From: Gammaproteobacteria bacterium
GTDB lineage: Bacteria > Pseudomonadota > Gammaproteobacteria > Pseudomonadales > Azotimanducaceae
DNA length: 48,181 nt
Assembly (NCBI GenBank): GCA_002725285.1
Contig: PBRC01000004.1
Coordinates: 185,554 to 233,734, forward strand
Direction of reading: 5' to 3'
Shown one piece after another: positions 9,205 through 16,940 of this stretch (position 1 is the stretch's first letter; the number at the start of each line of letters is the position of its first letter). The notes below the pieces were generated by a model. The model had not been told where the DNA came from and searched no databases. It saw only the letters and a list, made by a program, of their open reading frames with translations. Both the position numbers and the translations under genes were made by a program.

Positions 9205-10218
9205 CTATTTTGCCAACAGGTAGAGTTGCCACAGATCTTTACGGGTGAAGTGCAGAAACGGCGCAAGGGTAATAACTCCTACCTTACCTATGCTCTTCTC
9301 CAGATACTTCAATTCTTCCAACATCGGTTTGATATCGTCTTCTATTTCTGTATCGATCCCATACTCCCGCATCATCAGAATCCCCTTGGCTCGCAAGGCG
9401 AGTTCTGTGTAAAGACGAAGATAACAAAGCATATCAGCAACGACTGGCCCTTCGAATTTTTCACGCAGCTCTGTCAGGAAACGACCGATTTTTGAGCTGC
9501 TAAACTCACCTGAGTTTATCTGCGCCAGAAGATTCGCATCTTCATCAAAATCAAGGTGAAGCCACTCACTCAGGGAACTCGAACTTTTCTCAAATACGAC
9601 ATATATAATCGGGGGCAGGAATATCATTACACAGATAGTATGGATGATAGGGGAAAGAAAGAAGTGATTGAAAACCGAGTGAATAATGACTGCGACCACA
9701 AACCCGGGAAGGAATAGTATCGGATTAATTTTCATTTCCTGTTCAGTCAAAGACTGGGACACAATAGCGAAGATTGATGTAACACCACCATGCATGATCG
9801 CCGTACCGAATCCACGAACGATCCAGACACCGGGATTGTCAATTGTCTGTAGCTGCAGATAGTAAATATTCTCGACCAGAGCAAACCCGGCTCCCGCAGC
9901 AAATCCTGTGATGGCCGCATCAACCAGAAATCCTATTCGATGTCTGTAGAGCAACCAGACAACGATGGATGCTTTCAAAGTTTCCTCCACCAGTGGTGCA
10001 ACGTAGCGAGTCAGTTGAACCGACTCAAGCGAGAATATCACTGCCAGAAAAGTATTTACAAAGTAACTACCAATCGCTGCAAGCCCACCACAAAATATCA
10101 CTGAAACGACATAGCGGACGCCAACCAACTGGTGACTATCCATGTATCTGAGTATTACAAGGAAAATCAGAACAGGAAACAGGCCTACCGGCATGCTGAT
10201 AATTTCTGCACTATCCAT
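9205..10218 (-). CDS. prsW: PrsW-family intramembrane metalloprotease
   Basis: Polytopic membrane protein whose motifs match PrsW/glutamic-type intramembrane proteases: EETLK (Glu 78-Glu 79-Lys 82), FALVENIYY (Glu 116), IMHGG (His 143) and HSVFN (His 180, Asn 184), each within or beside hydrophobic segments. In Bacillus subtilis PrsW makes the first cut in the anti-sigma factor RsiW. Here the gene is last in a collinear series that includes an ECF sigma and membrane anti-sigma factor, 55 bp after the barrel-protease gene. A role in cleaving that anti-sigma factor is inferred from family and context. The C-terminal cytoplasmic tail (about residues 215-337) is longer than the catalytic core needs. 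Confidence 0.8.
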   Translation of the reverse strand: MDSAEIISMPVGLFPVLIFLVILRYMDSHQLVGVRYVVSVIFCGGLAAIGSYFVNTFLAVIFSLESVQLTRYVAPLVEETLKASIVVWLLYRHRIGFLVDAAITGFAAGAGFALVENIYYLQLQTIDNPGVWIVRGFGTAIMHGGVTSIFAIVSQSLTEQEMKINPILFLPGFVVAVIIHSVFNHFFLSPIIHTICVMIFLPPIIYVVFEKSSSSLSEWLHLDFDEDANLLAQINSGEFSSSKIGRFLTELREKFEGPVVADMLCYLRLYTELALRAKGILMMREYGIDTEIEDDIKPMLEELKYLEKSIGKVGVITLAPFLHFTRKDLWQLYLLAK

Positions 10219-10273
10219 AAAACTGATAAAATCAGGGAGACGGCGGGTTATTCTGCCAAATAGCTCACAGCGA

Positions 10274-13213
10274 TTACAGTACTTTCAATGACAACATCCA
10301 TTCGGTTTCATTGTCCTGACCAGATTCAAAACCGACCGCATAACCAATGGAAAGCGTCATAGGCAGGCGATGTGCCAGCGTAAAGTGCAGGTCAACCTGA
10401 ACACCTGTGGTCGAAACTCTCCGATCATTCCTTCCATCCGGATCAGCCCACAACGAGCCCACGAACAGGGCTGGCCTTAGCCAACTGAGGAAAAGCCCAG
10501 GTGTGCCGACCTCACGGAATCTTTTTGGGGGCAAATTCCATTCTAGCACCGCCTTACCGAAAGTCTTGGCACTGACCTGGTCGATTTCAAAGCCGGGCAT
10601 GCTGTAATATTCCCGGTAACGCTTGATCTCACTATTATCAACATAGTTATTGCCATAACCACCAAAGTAATAGCTGGTTAGAGGATTGAGCCTGTCACCG
10701 TCTGCGAAACCAATATCGGTGTACAACCAGATAGAAGAGTGCTTCCAGGGTAAGGCGAAACCTGCATCAAATCCGGCTCGCAATTTTTGTGTGGATTCCC
10801 CTTCTGCATGGTCACTTTTTAGTACAAGATCCCATTCGAATCCTTTTTCATGGTCAACAGCACCCAAAGATTTAAGGGTGTGTTTATAGATAAGTGCAAT
10901 TTCTGCAGACAGGATATCTTCAAATTGAAATGTGGAAACGTTCTGGTTAGAGGGTAGCGTATCAAGCCCGGTAAAGTACTCCAGATCTGCCGTTAGCATC
11001 AGTTCTCTTGGTGTGTCGTAGATCAGCGCTTTCTCATACCCAATGAGGAGTGCGTCACCCTTGCGACTATATTCAGTGGGGCCAAACAAGTCGTAGAAGT
11101 CCGCATCATTATGCCAGTACTGGAAATGCCAGTTCAGCGAAGAATACTGGGCGTTAAAGTGCAATCTCTCGTCGCTTTCGGCATTACTGTCCAGCGTATA
11201 TGAAGCTGTCAATTCAAACTTGTGGAATTGTGCCGGATCGGAATAGTTAAAGTGCCAGCCGAAGGCTGTATCGTCTCGATATCCCTCTAGCACCGGATAC
11301 GCTGAATGAAGCGCCAGCTCCTTGGCAGGACGGTATTTTGATTCCCCGGCTACTGGATTTTCGGGTGTAGAACGGAAGGACTTGATTACTGACCAATCCT
11401 TCACAACCGGGTGTTTTTTGACAATTTCATTACCAAGAAAGGTAATGGCGCTGAGATCATCCAAAACGACCGGGTCAATGACCGCCGGTATAAATCCCTG
11501 CCCAGTGTATTCAAATACGATAAGCGTACCATCAGATCTTGGGATAGGTTTAAAGAACCCTGTTTCAGCATTACTAACCGCTTCCAACTCACCTGTTGCC
11601 CACTCGAAGCGAAATATATTTGAAACACCGGTGTAGAACGAACTCCCAAACAGATATTTGCCATCGGGAGAGAATACAAAACCTTCCGGAACGGTGGGTC
11701 CAAAATCAAATTGAGCTACCGGTTCGATTTTACCTGCGAGAAGTTCTTCAGTTTTGTAAACCTGAAGATGCTGAGTTCCATCGATTTCAGCTTTAGAGGT
11801 AGAAAGTAAGCCGCCGTCTGGTGAGATATCCATTTCGTAAGGTACTTCACCATATGACCAGGTATGAAGTTCGTTCCAGTCATCATATGGATGTGGAATG
11901 CGAACCAGGCTCACGTAGCCATTGAGGTGCCGCAATCCCCAAAGAGACCGGTCAATTTCATTGAAGACAATGTCACCGATACGGGCATCTCTTATCAGGA
12001 GTTCTTCTTCGCCTGATGCCAGATTAACTGACATCAGGTCTCGATAGGATTTGTTGTCCGCGGTATAGAAAAGTCTGTTATTGGCTGAATCGTAGGCTGG
12101 GGATGTTACTGTAAAACTTCTTGGTCCCTTAATATCGGTGATTCTTTTCAATTCACCAGTATCTACATCTATCGTACCAATATGGGCCACCACACCGGGA
12201 TATCGAAAAGCACCAATCAGAGTCTTTTCATCTTCCGTGAGAAATGCCCTCGATGTGGATCCAAGTGCCTCATCTCTCAATCTTTTTCCAGCTGTTAGGG
12301 GAGTTTCATGGACTTTGACCAGATTCTTCTGCTGGAACTCTTTTTCCCAGTCGATCCAGTCCTGCCACGCAGACTCCAGCGATAGTCCAAAAACCTGCTC
12401 AAACTGCTTCGTATAGTATCGCTCACTTCCCTCATCTCGCTTCATCCATTCGATGATCTGATCTGGTGAGTAAACAAACGAAAGGTAGCTGATAAATCTT
12501 GTGCCATACAGATAGGCATTGACACCTACCTGAAAATCTATGCTGACACCTTCTGAGACAATACCCAGATTGCTGTAGAAGTATGCATCATCTCGGACCA
12601 TTGAACGAAACACCATCTCGTCGTAGGCTCCCTGAGCCCTGCCAACACCACCGGACATCCAGGTCTCAAGAAATACGGCAGTACCTTCCAAATACCATCT
12701 GGGTGAACTCATCCGCGGCACCGCTAAATAGTTGTAGAAGATCGATTCAGGGTGCTGATCTGATTGTCGTGGTTTGCCTCTGAAAAATTTCCGCCAACGA
12801 GCATCTTGCTGATTCCAGCCATCCATTGTAGCGATATGGACTAATTCATGATTCATCAGCATGAAAGTCCTTTCGGCACCAGGGGAAGTTTCAAATGTTC
12901 TGCTCGTGGGTGCGATGTAAACGGTCACACCGTTACCCGGTGAAACTCCTGCACCCGCATTTCCGTAATCACTGAGGTCTGTCAAAATAACCGTCGATTT
13001 GTCCCACGGTTGCCACTCAAACTTTGATTTCTGAAACGCCAGCGAATTGTGAAAACTCCTGGACATGTGAGGAACCAGATAAGTCTGAACCGGATCAAAA
13101 TAAAGCATTCGGACATCCTCGGTTTCAAGCATGTCCATTTCAAAAGTTTCTGCTTTACTGATAACAGTAAACAGGATCAGCGATATAAAGGGGATTATTC
13201 TGATCAGGCGCAT
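10274..13213 (-). CDS. Secreted HExxH metalloprotease / beta-propeller / C-terminal beta-barrel protein
   Basis: 979-residue envelope protein. It has a signal peptide (residues 1-21) and an N-terminal zinc-peptidase-like domain with NHELVH (His 122, Glu 123, His 126). A downstream WYLEGTAVFLE (Glu 176) is the expected third ligand of a gluzincin. A central region with repeated blade-like segments (SPDGKYLFGSS, SPDGGLL, YDSANNRLFYT) resembles a TolB/PD40 propeller. The last about 290 residues alternate hydrophobic and aromatic strands like an outer-membrane barrel. ATG 13213 is preferred over TTG 13231. It follows the nonapeptide-repeat gene and precedes prsW. Likely role: outer-membrane protease or sensor feeding the sigma circuit (inference). 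Confidence 0.7.
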   Translation of the reverse strand: MRLIRIIPFISLILFTVISKAETFEMDMLETEDVRMLYFDPVQTYLVPHMSRSFHNSLAFQKSKFEWQPWDKSTVILTDLSDYGNAGAGVSPGNGVTVYIAPTSRTFETSPGAERTFMLMNHELVHIATMDGWNQQDARWRKFFRGKPRQSDQHPESIFYNYLAVPRMSSPRWYLEGTAVFLETWMSGGVGRAQGAYDEMVFRSMVRDDAYFYSNLGIVSEGVSIDFQVGVNAYLYGTRFISYLSFVYSPDQIIEWMKRDEGSERYYTKQFEQVFGLSLESAWQDWIDWEKEFQQKNLVKVHETPLTAGKRLRDEALGSTSRAFLTEDEKTLIGAFRYPGVVAHIGTIDVDTGELKRITDIKGPRSFTVTSPAYDSANNRLFYTADNKSYRDLMSVNLASGEEELLIRDARIGDIVFNEIDRSLWGLRHLNGYVSLVRIPHPYDDWNELHTWSYGEVPYEMDISPDGGLLSTSKAEIDGTQHLQVYKTEELLAGKIEPVAQFDFGPTVPEGFVFSPDGKYLFGSSFYTGVSNIFRFEWATGELEAVSNAETGFFKPIPRSDGTLIVFEYTGQGFIPAVIDPVVLDDLSAITFLGNEIVKKHPVVKDWSVIKSFRSTPENPVAGESKYRPAKELALHSAYPVLEGYRDDTAFGWHFNYSDPAQFHKFELTASYTLDSNAESDERLHFNAQYSSLNWHFQYWHNDADFYDLFGPTEYSRKGDALLIGYEKALIYDTPRELMLTADLEYFTGLDTLPSNQNVSTFQFEDILSAEIALIYKHTLKSLGAVDHEKGFEWDLVLKSDHAEGESTQKLRAGFDAGFALPWKHSSIWLYTDIGFADGDRLNPLTSYYFGGYGNNYVDNSEIKRYREYYSMPGFEIDQVSAKTFGKAVLEWNLPPKRFREVGTPGLFLSWLRPALFVGSLWADPDGRNDRRVSTTGVQVDLHFTLAHRLPMTLSIGYAVGFESGQDNETEWMLSLKVL

Positions 13214-13236
13214 TATTTTCTCTTTACACAATAAAG

Positions 13237-13263
13237 GAGCAGTCGCCCGAAGAACGACTGCTC
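13237..13263 (-). terminator. Perfect 9-bp stem-loop between the repeat-protein and barrel-protease genes
   Basis: Inverted repeat GAGCAGTCG / CGACTGCTC with a 9-nt loop in the 80-bp gap. There is no clean T-run after it on the minus strand (CTTTATTGTG), so it may be a weak terminator, attenuator or mRNA-stabilising hairpin that lets the repeat protein be expressed above the downstream genes. Confidence 0.5.
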
Positions 13264-13293
13264 TATATTGTCTTTAAAGAAGTTGCGGATCAA

Positions 13294-14721
13294 CTATTGT
13301 TGATTACTGCGTTGCGCTTCCCTGAAGGCGTCTCGACCCATCGCTTCGCGGAAGGCATCCCGGCCCAACGCTTCGCGAAAGGCATCATTCCTGAATGCTT
13401 CACGGAAGGCGTCACTTGCCATGGCTTCGCGGAAGGCATCTCGGCCCATCGCTTCACGGAAGGCATCCCTACCAAAAGCTTCACGAAACGCATCTCTACC
13501 CATTGCTTCACGGAACGCATCATTAGCCATAGCTTCGCGGAAGGCATCCCGACCCATCGCTTCCCTGAAAGCATCGTTGGCAAGGGCTTCGCGGAAGGCG
13601 TCTCGACCCATCGCTTCACGAAACGCATCTCTTCCCATTGCTTCACGGAAAGCGTCATTGGCAAGGGCTTCGCGGAAGGCATCTCGGCCCATCGCCTCAC
13701 GGAAGGCATCTCGGCCCATCGCTTCACGGAAGGCATCATTGGCAAGGGCTTCACGGAAAGCATCTCTACCCATCGCTTCTCGGAACGCATCTCGGCCCAT
13801 CGCCTCGCGGAAAGCGTCGCTCCTCATGGCTTCGCGGAAGGCATCACTCGCCAGTGCCTCACGGAAAGCATCTCGACCAAAAGCTTCACGGAATGCATCA
13901 CTTTTCATCGCTTCACGGAAGGCATCACCCTTCAAAGCTTCTCGGAACGCATCTCCTCTCATAGCTTCGCGGAAGGCATCACCCCTCAAAGCTTCACGGA
14001 AGGCATCACTTTTCATCGCTTCGCGGAAGGCGTCATTTTTCATCACTTCACGGAAAGCATCACTCCTGAACGCCTGGCGGAATGCATCTCTTCCCAACGC
14101 CTCGCGGAATGCATCCCGGGCAAACGCTTCGCGGAACACATCACTCCTGAAGGCTTCGCGGAATGCATCCCGTCCCATCGCTTCGCGAAATGCATCTCGA
14201 CCAAACGCTTCACGGAATGCATCACTTCTGAATGCTTCTCGGAAGGCATCTCGTCCCAATGCCTCACGGAAGGTGTCTCTACCCATGGCTTCACGGAATG
14301 CCTCACTTCGAAGTGCTTCGCGGAAGGCATCTCGTCCCATCGCTTCACGGAAAGCATCTCGTCCCATTGCTTCACGGAAAGCATCACTCCCCAGAGCTTC
14401 ACGGAAGGCATCTTTAGACATCAATTCACGGAAAGCGTCGCTGGCCATTGCATTGCGGAAGGCATCACTGGCCATTACGCTACGCAAGGCGTCGTTTTCC
14501 ACAACCAACCTGAACGAGTCAGTCTGCATTAAACGGGACAGTTCTTCATCGCCAAGCGCGACATCGTCTTCAGTCATCTGCTCACCACGATAGCGCTCAG
14601 CCTGAACGATCGTACCGGTCACAGATTCCTCATCAACTAAGGGGAATTGCGTATACAGCACGGCTACTGCGACCAAAACCGCAACACCACCGATCACTAT
14701 TGTTTTTTGTTTGTTTTCCAT
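13294..14721 (-). CDS. Membrane-anchored protein of 45 tandem nonapeptide repeats (DAFREAMGR type)
   Basis: 475 residues; I do not recognise the family. Residues 1-7 are a short basic start, residues 8-24 a single hydrophobic segment, and residues 25-67 an acidic linker. Residues 68-472 are exactly 45 consecutive nine-residue units, followed by NQQ. Consensus: D-A-F-R-E-A-(M/L/F)-x-x, with the last two most often GR, RS or AN. Position 3 is Phe in all but unit 2. The unit preceding residue 68 (EELSRLMQT) looks like a degenerate 46th copy. Each unit could start a short helix at Asp and end it at Gly. The gene lies between the anti-sigma gene and the envelope protease, with AGAGGGC before its ATG. 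Topology suggests most of the protein is periplasmic or surface-facing (inference). Confidence 0.85.
   Translation of the reverse strand: MENKQKTIVIGGVAVLVAVAVLYTQFPLVDEESVTGTIVQAERYRGEQMTEDDVALGDEELSRLMQTDSFRLVVENDALRSVMASDAFRNAMASDAFRELMSKDAFREALGSDAFREAMGRDAFREAMGRDAFREALRSEAFREAMGRDTFREALGRDAFREAFRSDAFREAFGRDAFREAMGRDAFREAFRSDVFREAFARDAFREALGRDAFRQAFRSDAFREVMKNDAFREAMKSDAFREALRGDAFREAMRGDAFREALKGDAFREAMKSDAFREAFGRDAFREALASDAFREAMRSDAFREAMGRDAFREAMGRDAFREALANDAFREAMGRDAFREAMGRDAFREALANDAFREAMGRDAFREAMGRDAFREALANDAFREAMGRDAFREAMANDAFREAMGRDAFREAFGRDAFREAMGRDAFREAMASDAFREAFRNDAFREALGRDAFREAMGRDAFREAQRSNQQ
13306..14520 (-). repeat. 45-copy 27-bp in-frame tandem repeat array
   Basis: 1,215 bp of contiguous 27-bp units encoding the nonapeptides. 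Units differ mainly at third codon positions; the Ala at position 2 uses all four GCN codons, while the Phe codon is almost always TTC. Because the period is a multiple of three, long spurious open frames exist on both strands here. Units 27-35 (about 13576-13818) form a higher-order 81-bp repeat, three copies of the pattern MGR-MGR-LAN. Confidence 0.93.
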
Positions 14722-14800
14722 ACTTCTGCCCTCTTGTGTTTCGAGATTATTGCTACTTAGTTACTACTTACGCTTTATTACGCAATAAGTTGGTAGAAAT

Positions 14801-15559
14801 CTACATTTCTTGTTGTTCTATTCCGGGAATTCGTAACTCTTCTATATATGTAACCCCATCCTGAGTAAATTTCACCCTAATAGTTTCATTTATTGGTGCA
14901 GAGCCTGCCACATCTGTGGGTATCAGGACCGCATTCATCTCCATCTGGCCAGCACTGTCAACCATGAACGGATTTTCAGCCTCTATTTCAACGGATTCAT
15001 CCGGTCGAACCAATTTGTAACTATCCGATGGTACCTCTATCGACACCGAGGTATCGGTCGATGAGTTTATCCGTAATTCCAGTGTGAGCCTTTCTCCCGT
15101 TGTTTTGAAGCCGACATATGCGTTTAAACCCGGTTCATCAACGTGTATTGAATCCATAGGAATCGGACTTATCATCGTTCCAGTGACTTGTGAAGAATCA
15201 TCAATATCAGGATTGATTGTCATGGCCTGCCACAGCACGACTGCAACCGTGATGGTAGCAGCCAGTGACAGTGCCGGTTTCAGCCAGTTTGCCCTTTCAC
15301 TAAGGCGATAACTCAAATCCGAAACATTGGATTCAGCAGCAGACACTGTCAACTGATTAACTATTGCCTCTTTCAGTCCGTTCGGCGGGGGTAGTTCGCG
15401 AAACTTTGCCAGTTCTGAATCCAGAGACTTCAATTCATCCTTGTAAGCTTGAGCTTCAGGGTGACCGACGAGGTAATCCGCCAGTATCTCTGCTTCTTCG
15501 TGCCCTAACTCACCATCAAGTGACGCGTTAATCAGATCTTGGTATTTCTCTTCAATCAT
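14801..15559 (-). CDS. Membrane anti-sigma factor with a cysteine-less ZAS-like domain
   Basis: 252 residues. Residues 1-55 resemble the anti-sigma N-terminal (ZAS) helical fold (LINASLDGEL...EEAEILADYL), but the usual CxxC zinc ligands are absent, replaced around HPEAQA (residues 33-38). Residues 93-113 form one transmembrane segment, leaving a C-terminal extracytoplasmic domain of about 140 residues rich in beta-type sequence. The gene overlaps the ECF sigma gene by 4 bp (ATGA), the standard sigma/anti-sigma arrangement. It would hold the sigma factor at the membrane until proteolysis or a conformational signal releases it (family knowledge plus context). Confidence 0.8.
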   Translation of the reverse strand: MIEEKYQDLINASLDGELGHEEAEILADYLVGHPEAQAYKDELKSLDSELAKFRELPPPNGLKEAIVNQLTVSAAESNVSDLSYRLSERANWLKPALSLAATITVAVVLWQAMTINPDIDDSSQVTGTMISPIPMDSIHVDEPGLNAYVGFKTTGERLTLELRINSSTDTSVSIEVPSDSYKLVRPDESVEIEAENPFMVDSAGQMEMNAVLIPTDVAGSAPINETIRVKFTQDGVTYIEELRIPGIEQQEM

Positions 15560-16119
15560 AAGGCGCAGAACTCCTCACTCTGCAGCGCGGACTTCAAGAT
15601 CTGACGGGCAGAATAAAGGCGGGAACGAACCGTCTTAACCGGGATATCCAGTACCTCAGCCATCTCGTCGTAGCTCAGTTCCATAAAGTGACGCAACACA
15701 ATGACGGAACGGTAGTCTTCTTGTAGCTTCATTAACATCTGTTGGATCGCTCTGCTCAACTCAACGTTATACATTTTTTCTTCTGGTCCACCGGACTCAG
15801 AAGGAATCGCTGCTTCCACGAGACGCGATTCAAAACGCTGCTGTTTCTTGTAGTAATCAAGCGCTTCGTTTACCGCAATGCGGTATACCCAGCTGAAAAA
15901 CTTAAACTCAGGATTAAACGTATGAAGTTTTTCAAATACCAGGAGAAATGTTGTCTGGGTTGTATCCGCCGAAGCGTCCACGTCGTTCAGTATCCGAAAT
16001 GCGATGTTGTAGACAGGTCCGTGGTAGTAGTCCACCAACTCCTGCAACGCTTTCTTATCTCCCTTCAGACCAGCCAGAACGAGACTTGCATCCCTTTTTC
16101 TCTCAGCTTCTCTATCCAT
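15556..16119 (-). CDS. ECF-subfamily RNA polymerase sigma factor
   Basis: 187 residues with sigma-2 (about 22-92, including YYHGPVYNIAFRIL and FFSWVYRIAVNEALDYYK) and sigma-4 (about 128-180, with LSYDEMAEVLDIPVKTVRSRLYSAR helix-turn-helix). No sigma-3, as in ECF factors. ATG 16119 follows a 100-bp gap after the STAS gene that could hold a promoter; the anti-sigma gene overlaps its end. Probable regulon includes its own operon, as is common for ECF factors, but I could not identify a convincing promoter motif. Confidence 0.92.
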   Translation of the reverse strand: MDREAERKRDASLVLAGLKGDKKALQELVDYYHGPVYNIAFRILNDVDASADTTQTTFLLVFEKLHTFNPEFKFFSWVYRIAVNEALDYYKKQQRFESRLVEAAIPSESGGPEEKMYNVELSRAIQQMLMKLQEDYRSVIVLRHFMELSYDEMAEVLDIPVKTVRSRLYSARQILKSALQSEEFCAL

Positions 16120-16220
16120 AACTAGATGAACCGAGAGAAAAAGTTGGTGTCGACAAGATTAGTTTTTGAGGGGTGTTCGAAGGTTGCCTGCATGGAGATC
16201 AGTTTTAACCTTTACTTGCA

Positions 16221-16511
16221 TTAGCTGGTTTCGATTTCAAACAGTTTATCGAACCCTGAATACTTGAAAATATCGTTTATATGACTGGTAACTCTTATCA
16301 GCTTCAATCCACCACTAAAAGGGATAAGGCGTTTGTGAGTTTTTAGAAGAACGCCTAGACCAGCACTTGAAATATATTCAAGTTCCGAAAGATCAATTAC
16401 AAATTCACTGTCAATACCATCAAGGAAGCGCTCTGCATCGTTTGCCTGCACGGCATCAAGGCGTCCTCTTAACGCAACCAGGCCCACTTCGATCAGCTCA
16501 ATTTCAAACAT
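16221..16511 (-). CDS. STAS-domain anti-sigma factor antagonist
   Basis: 96-residue single STAS domain with the phospho-acceptor signature YISSAGLG (Ser 48/Ser 49) and VIDLSELEY strand. In partner-switching systems the unphosphorylated STAS protein binds and inhibits an RsbW-like kinase or releases its target; the kinase and phosphatase genes lie immediately upstream. The ATG is one base from the kinase stop codon, indicating co-translation. Confidence 0.88.
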   Translation of the reverse strand: MFEIELIEVGLVALRGRLDAVQANDAERFLDGIDSEFVIDLSELEYISSAGLGVLLKTHKRLIPFSGGLKLIRVTSHINDIFKYSGFDKLFEIETS

Positions 16512-16940
16512 TTATCGGGGTTCTTGATATTTTATGAAAGTGATTCTACTCACTCTGTTGCGATAGTCATAGTCTATTGAATCGACCAACTTGCGAACCA
16601 GGAATATACCAAGACCACCAGGAGTTCTCTGCTCAATTGGGGCGTTCACATCGACATCATCATGAAGTGTCGGATCAAATCGGTCCACATCATGGTCAGT
16701 CAATGCCACCTTGATACCATTGCCTTCCGGATACATCTCTATTTCTATCTGAGCATTGGTTTCTTTGTTGTATCTAACCATGTTGACGAACAGCTCTTCG
16801 ACCGCGAGATCGACTGTGCCTCTAATATCTGTGCCGATGGAATTTTTGGCAAAAAATCGTTCCGTGCTATCCACTATCTGCTCAAGTTCACCGATATCTC
16901 TATTACAGGTCAGCTTCACGTGATCATCCATGTTTTTCAC
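16512..16940 (-). CDS. RsbW-like serine-protein kinase / anti-sigma (HATPase_c)
   Basis: 142-residue GHKL-fold kinase. N-box AVEELFVNMV (Glu 49, Asn 53), G1 box LTDHDVDRFDP and G2 box GGLGIFLVRKLVD are visible. Family members phosphorylate a STAS partner and can bind a sigma factor. It overlaps the phosphatase gene by 4 bp and abuts the STAS gene. Whether it controls the adjacent ECF sigma factor or another output is not shown by sequence. Confidence 0.88.
   Translation of the reverse strand: MKNMDDHVKLTCNRDIGELEQIVDSTERFFAKNSIGTDIRGTVDLAVEELFVNMVRYNKETNAQIEIEMYPEGNGIKVALTDHDVDRFDPTLHDDVDVNAPIEQRTPGGLGIFLVRKLVDSIDYDYRNRVSRITFIKYQEPR

Noticed and set aside
13290-13790. Alternative minus-strand frame in the repeats
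   Set aside because: Shadow of the repeat frame; lacks an RBS and a sensible N-terminus.
13297-14593. Long plus-strand open frames (411 and 390 codons) opposite the repeat gene
   Set aside because: They arise because the repeat period is a multiple of three; no start context, and the minus frame shows membrane anchor, wobble variation and operon position.
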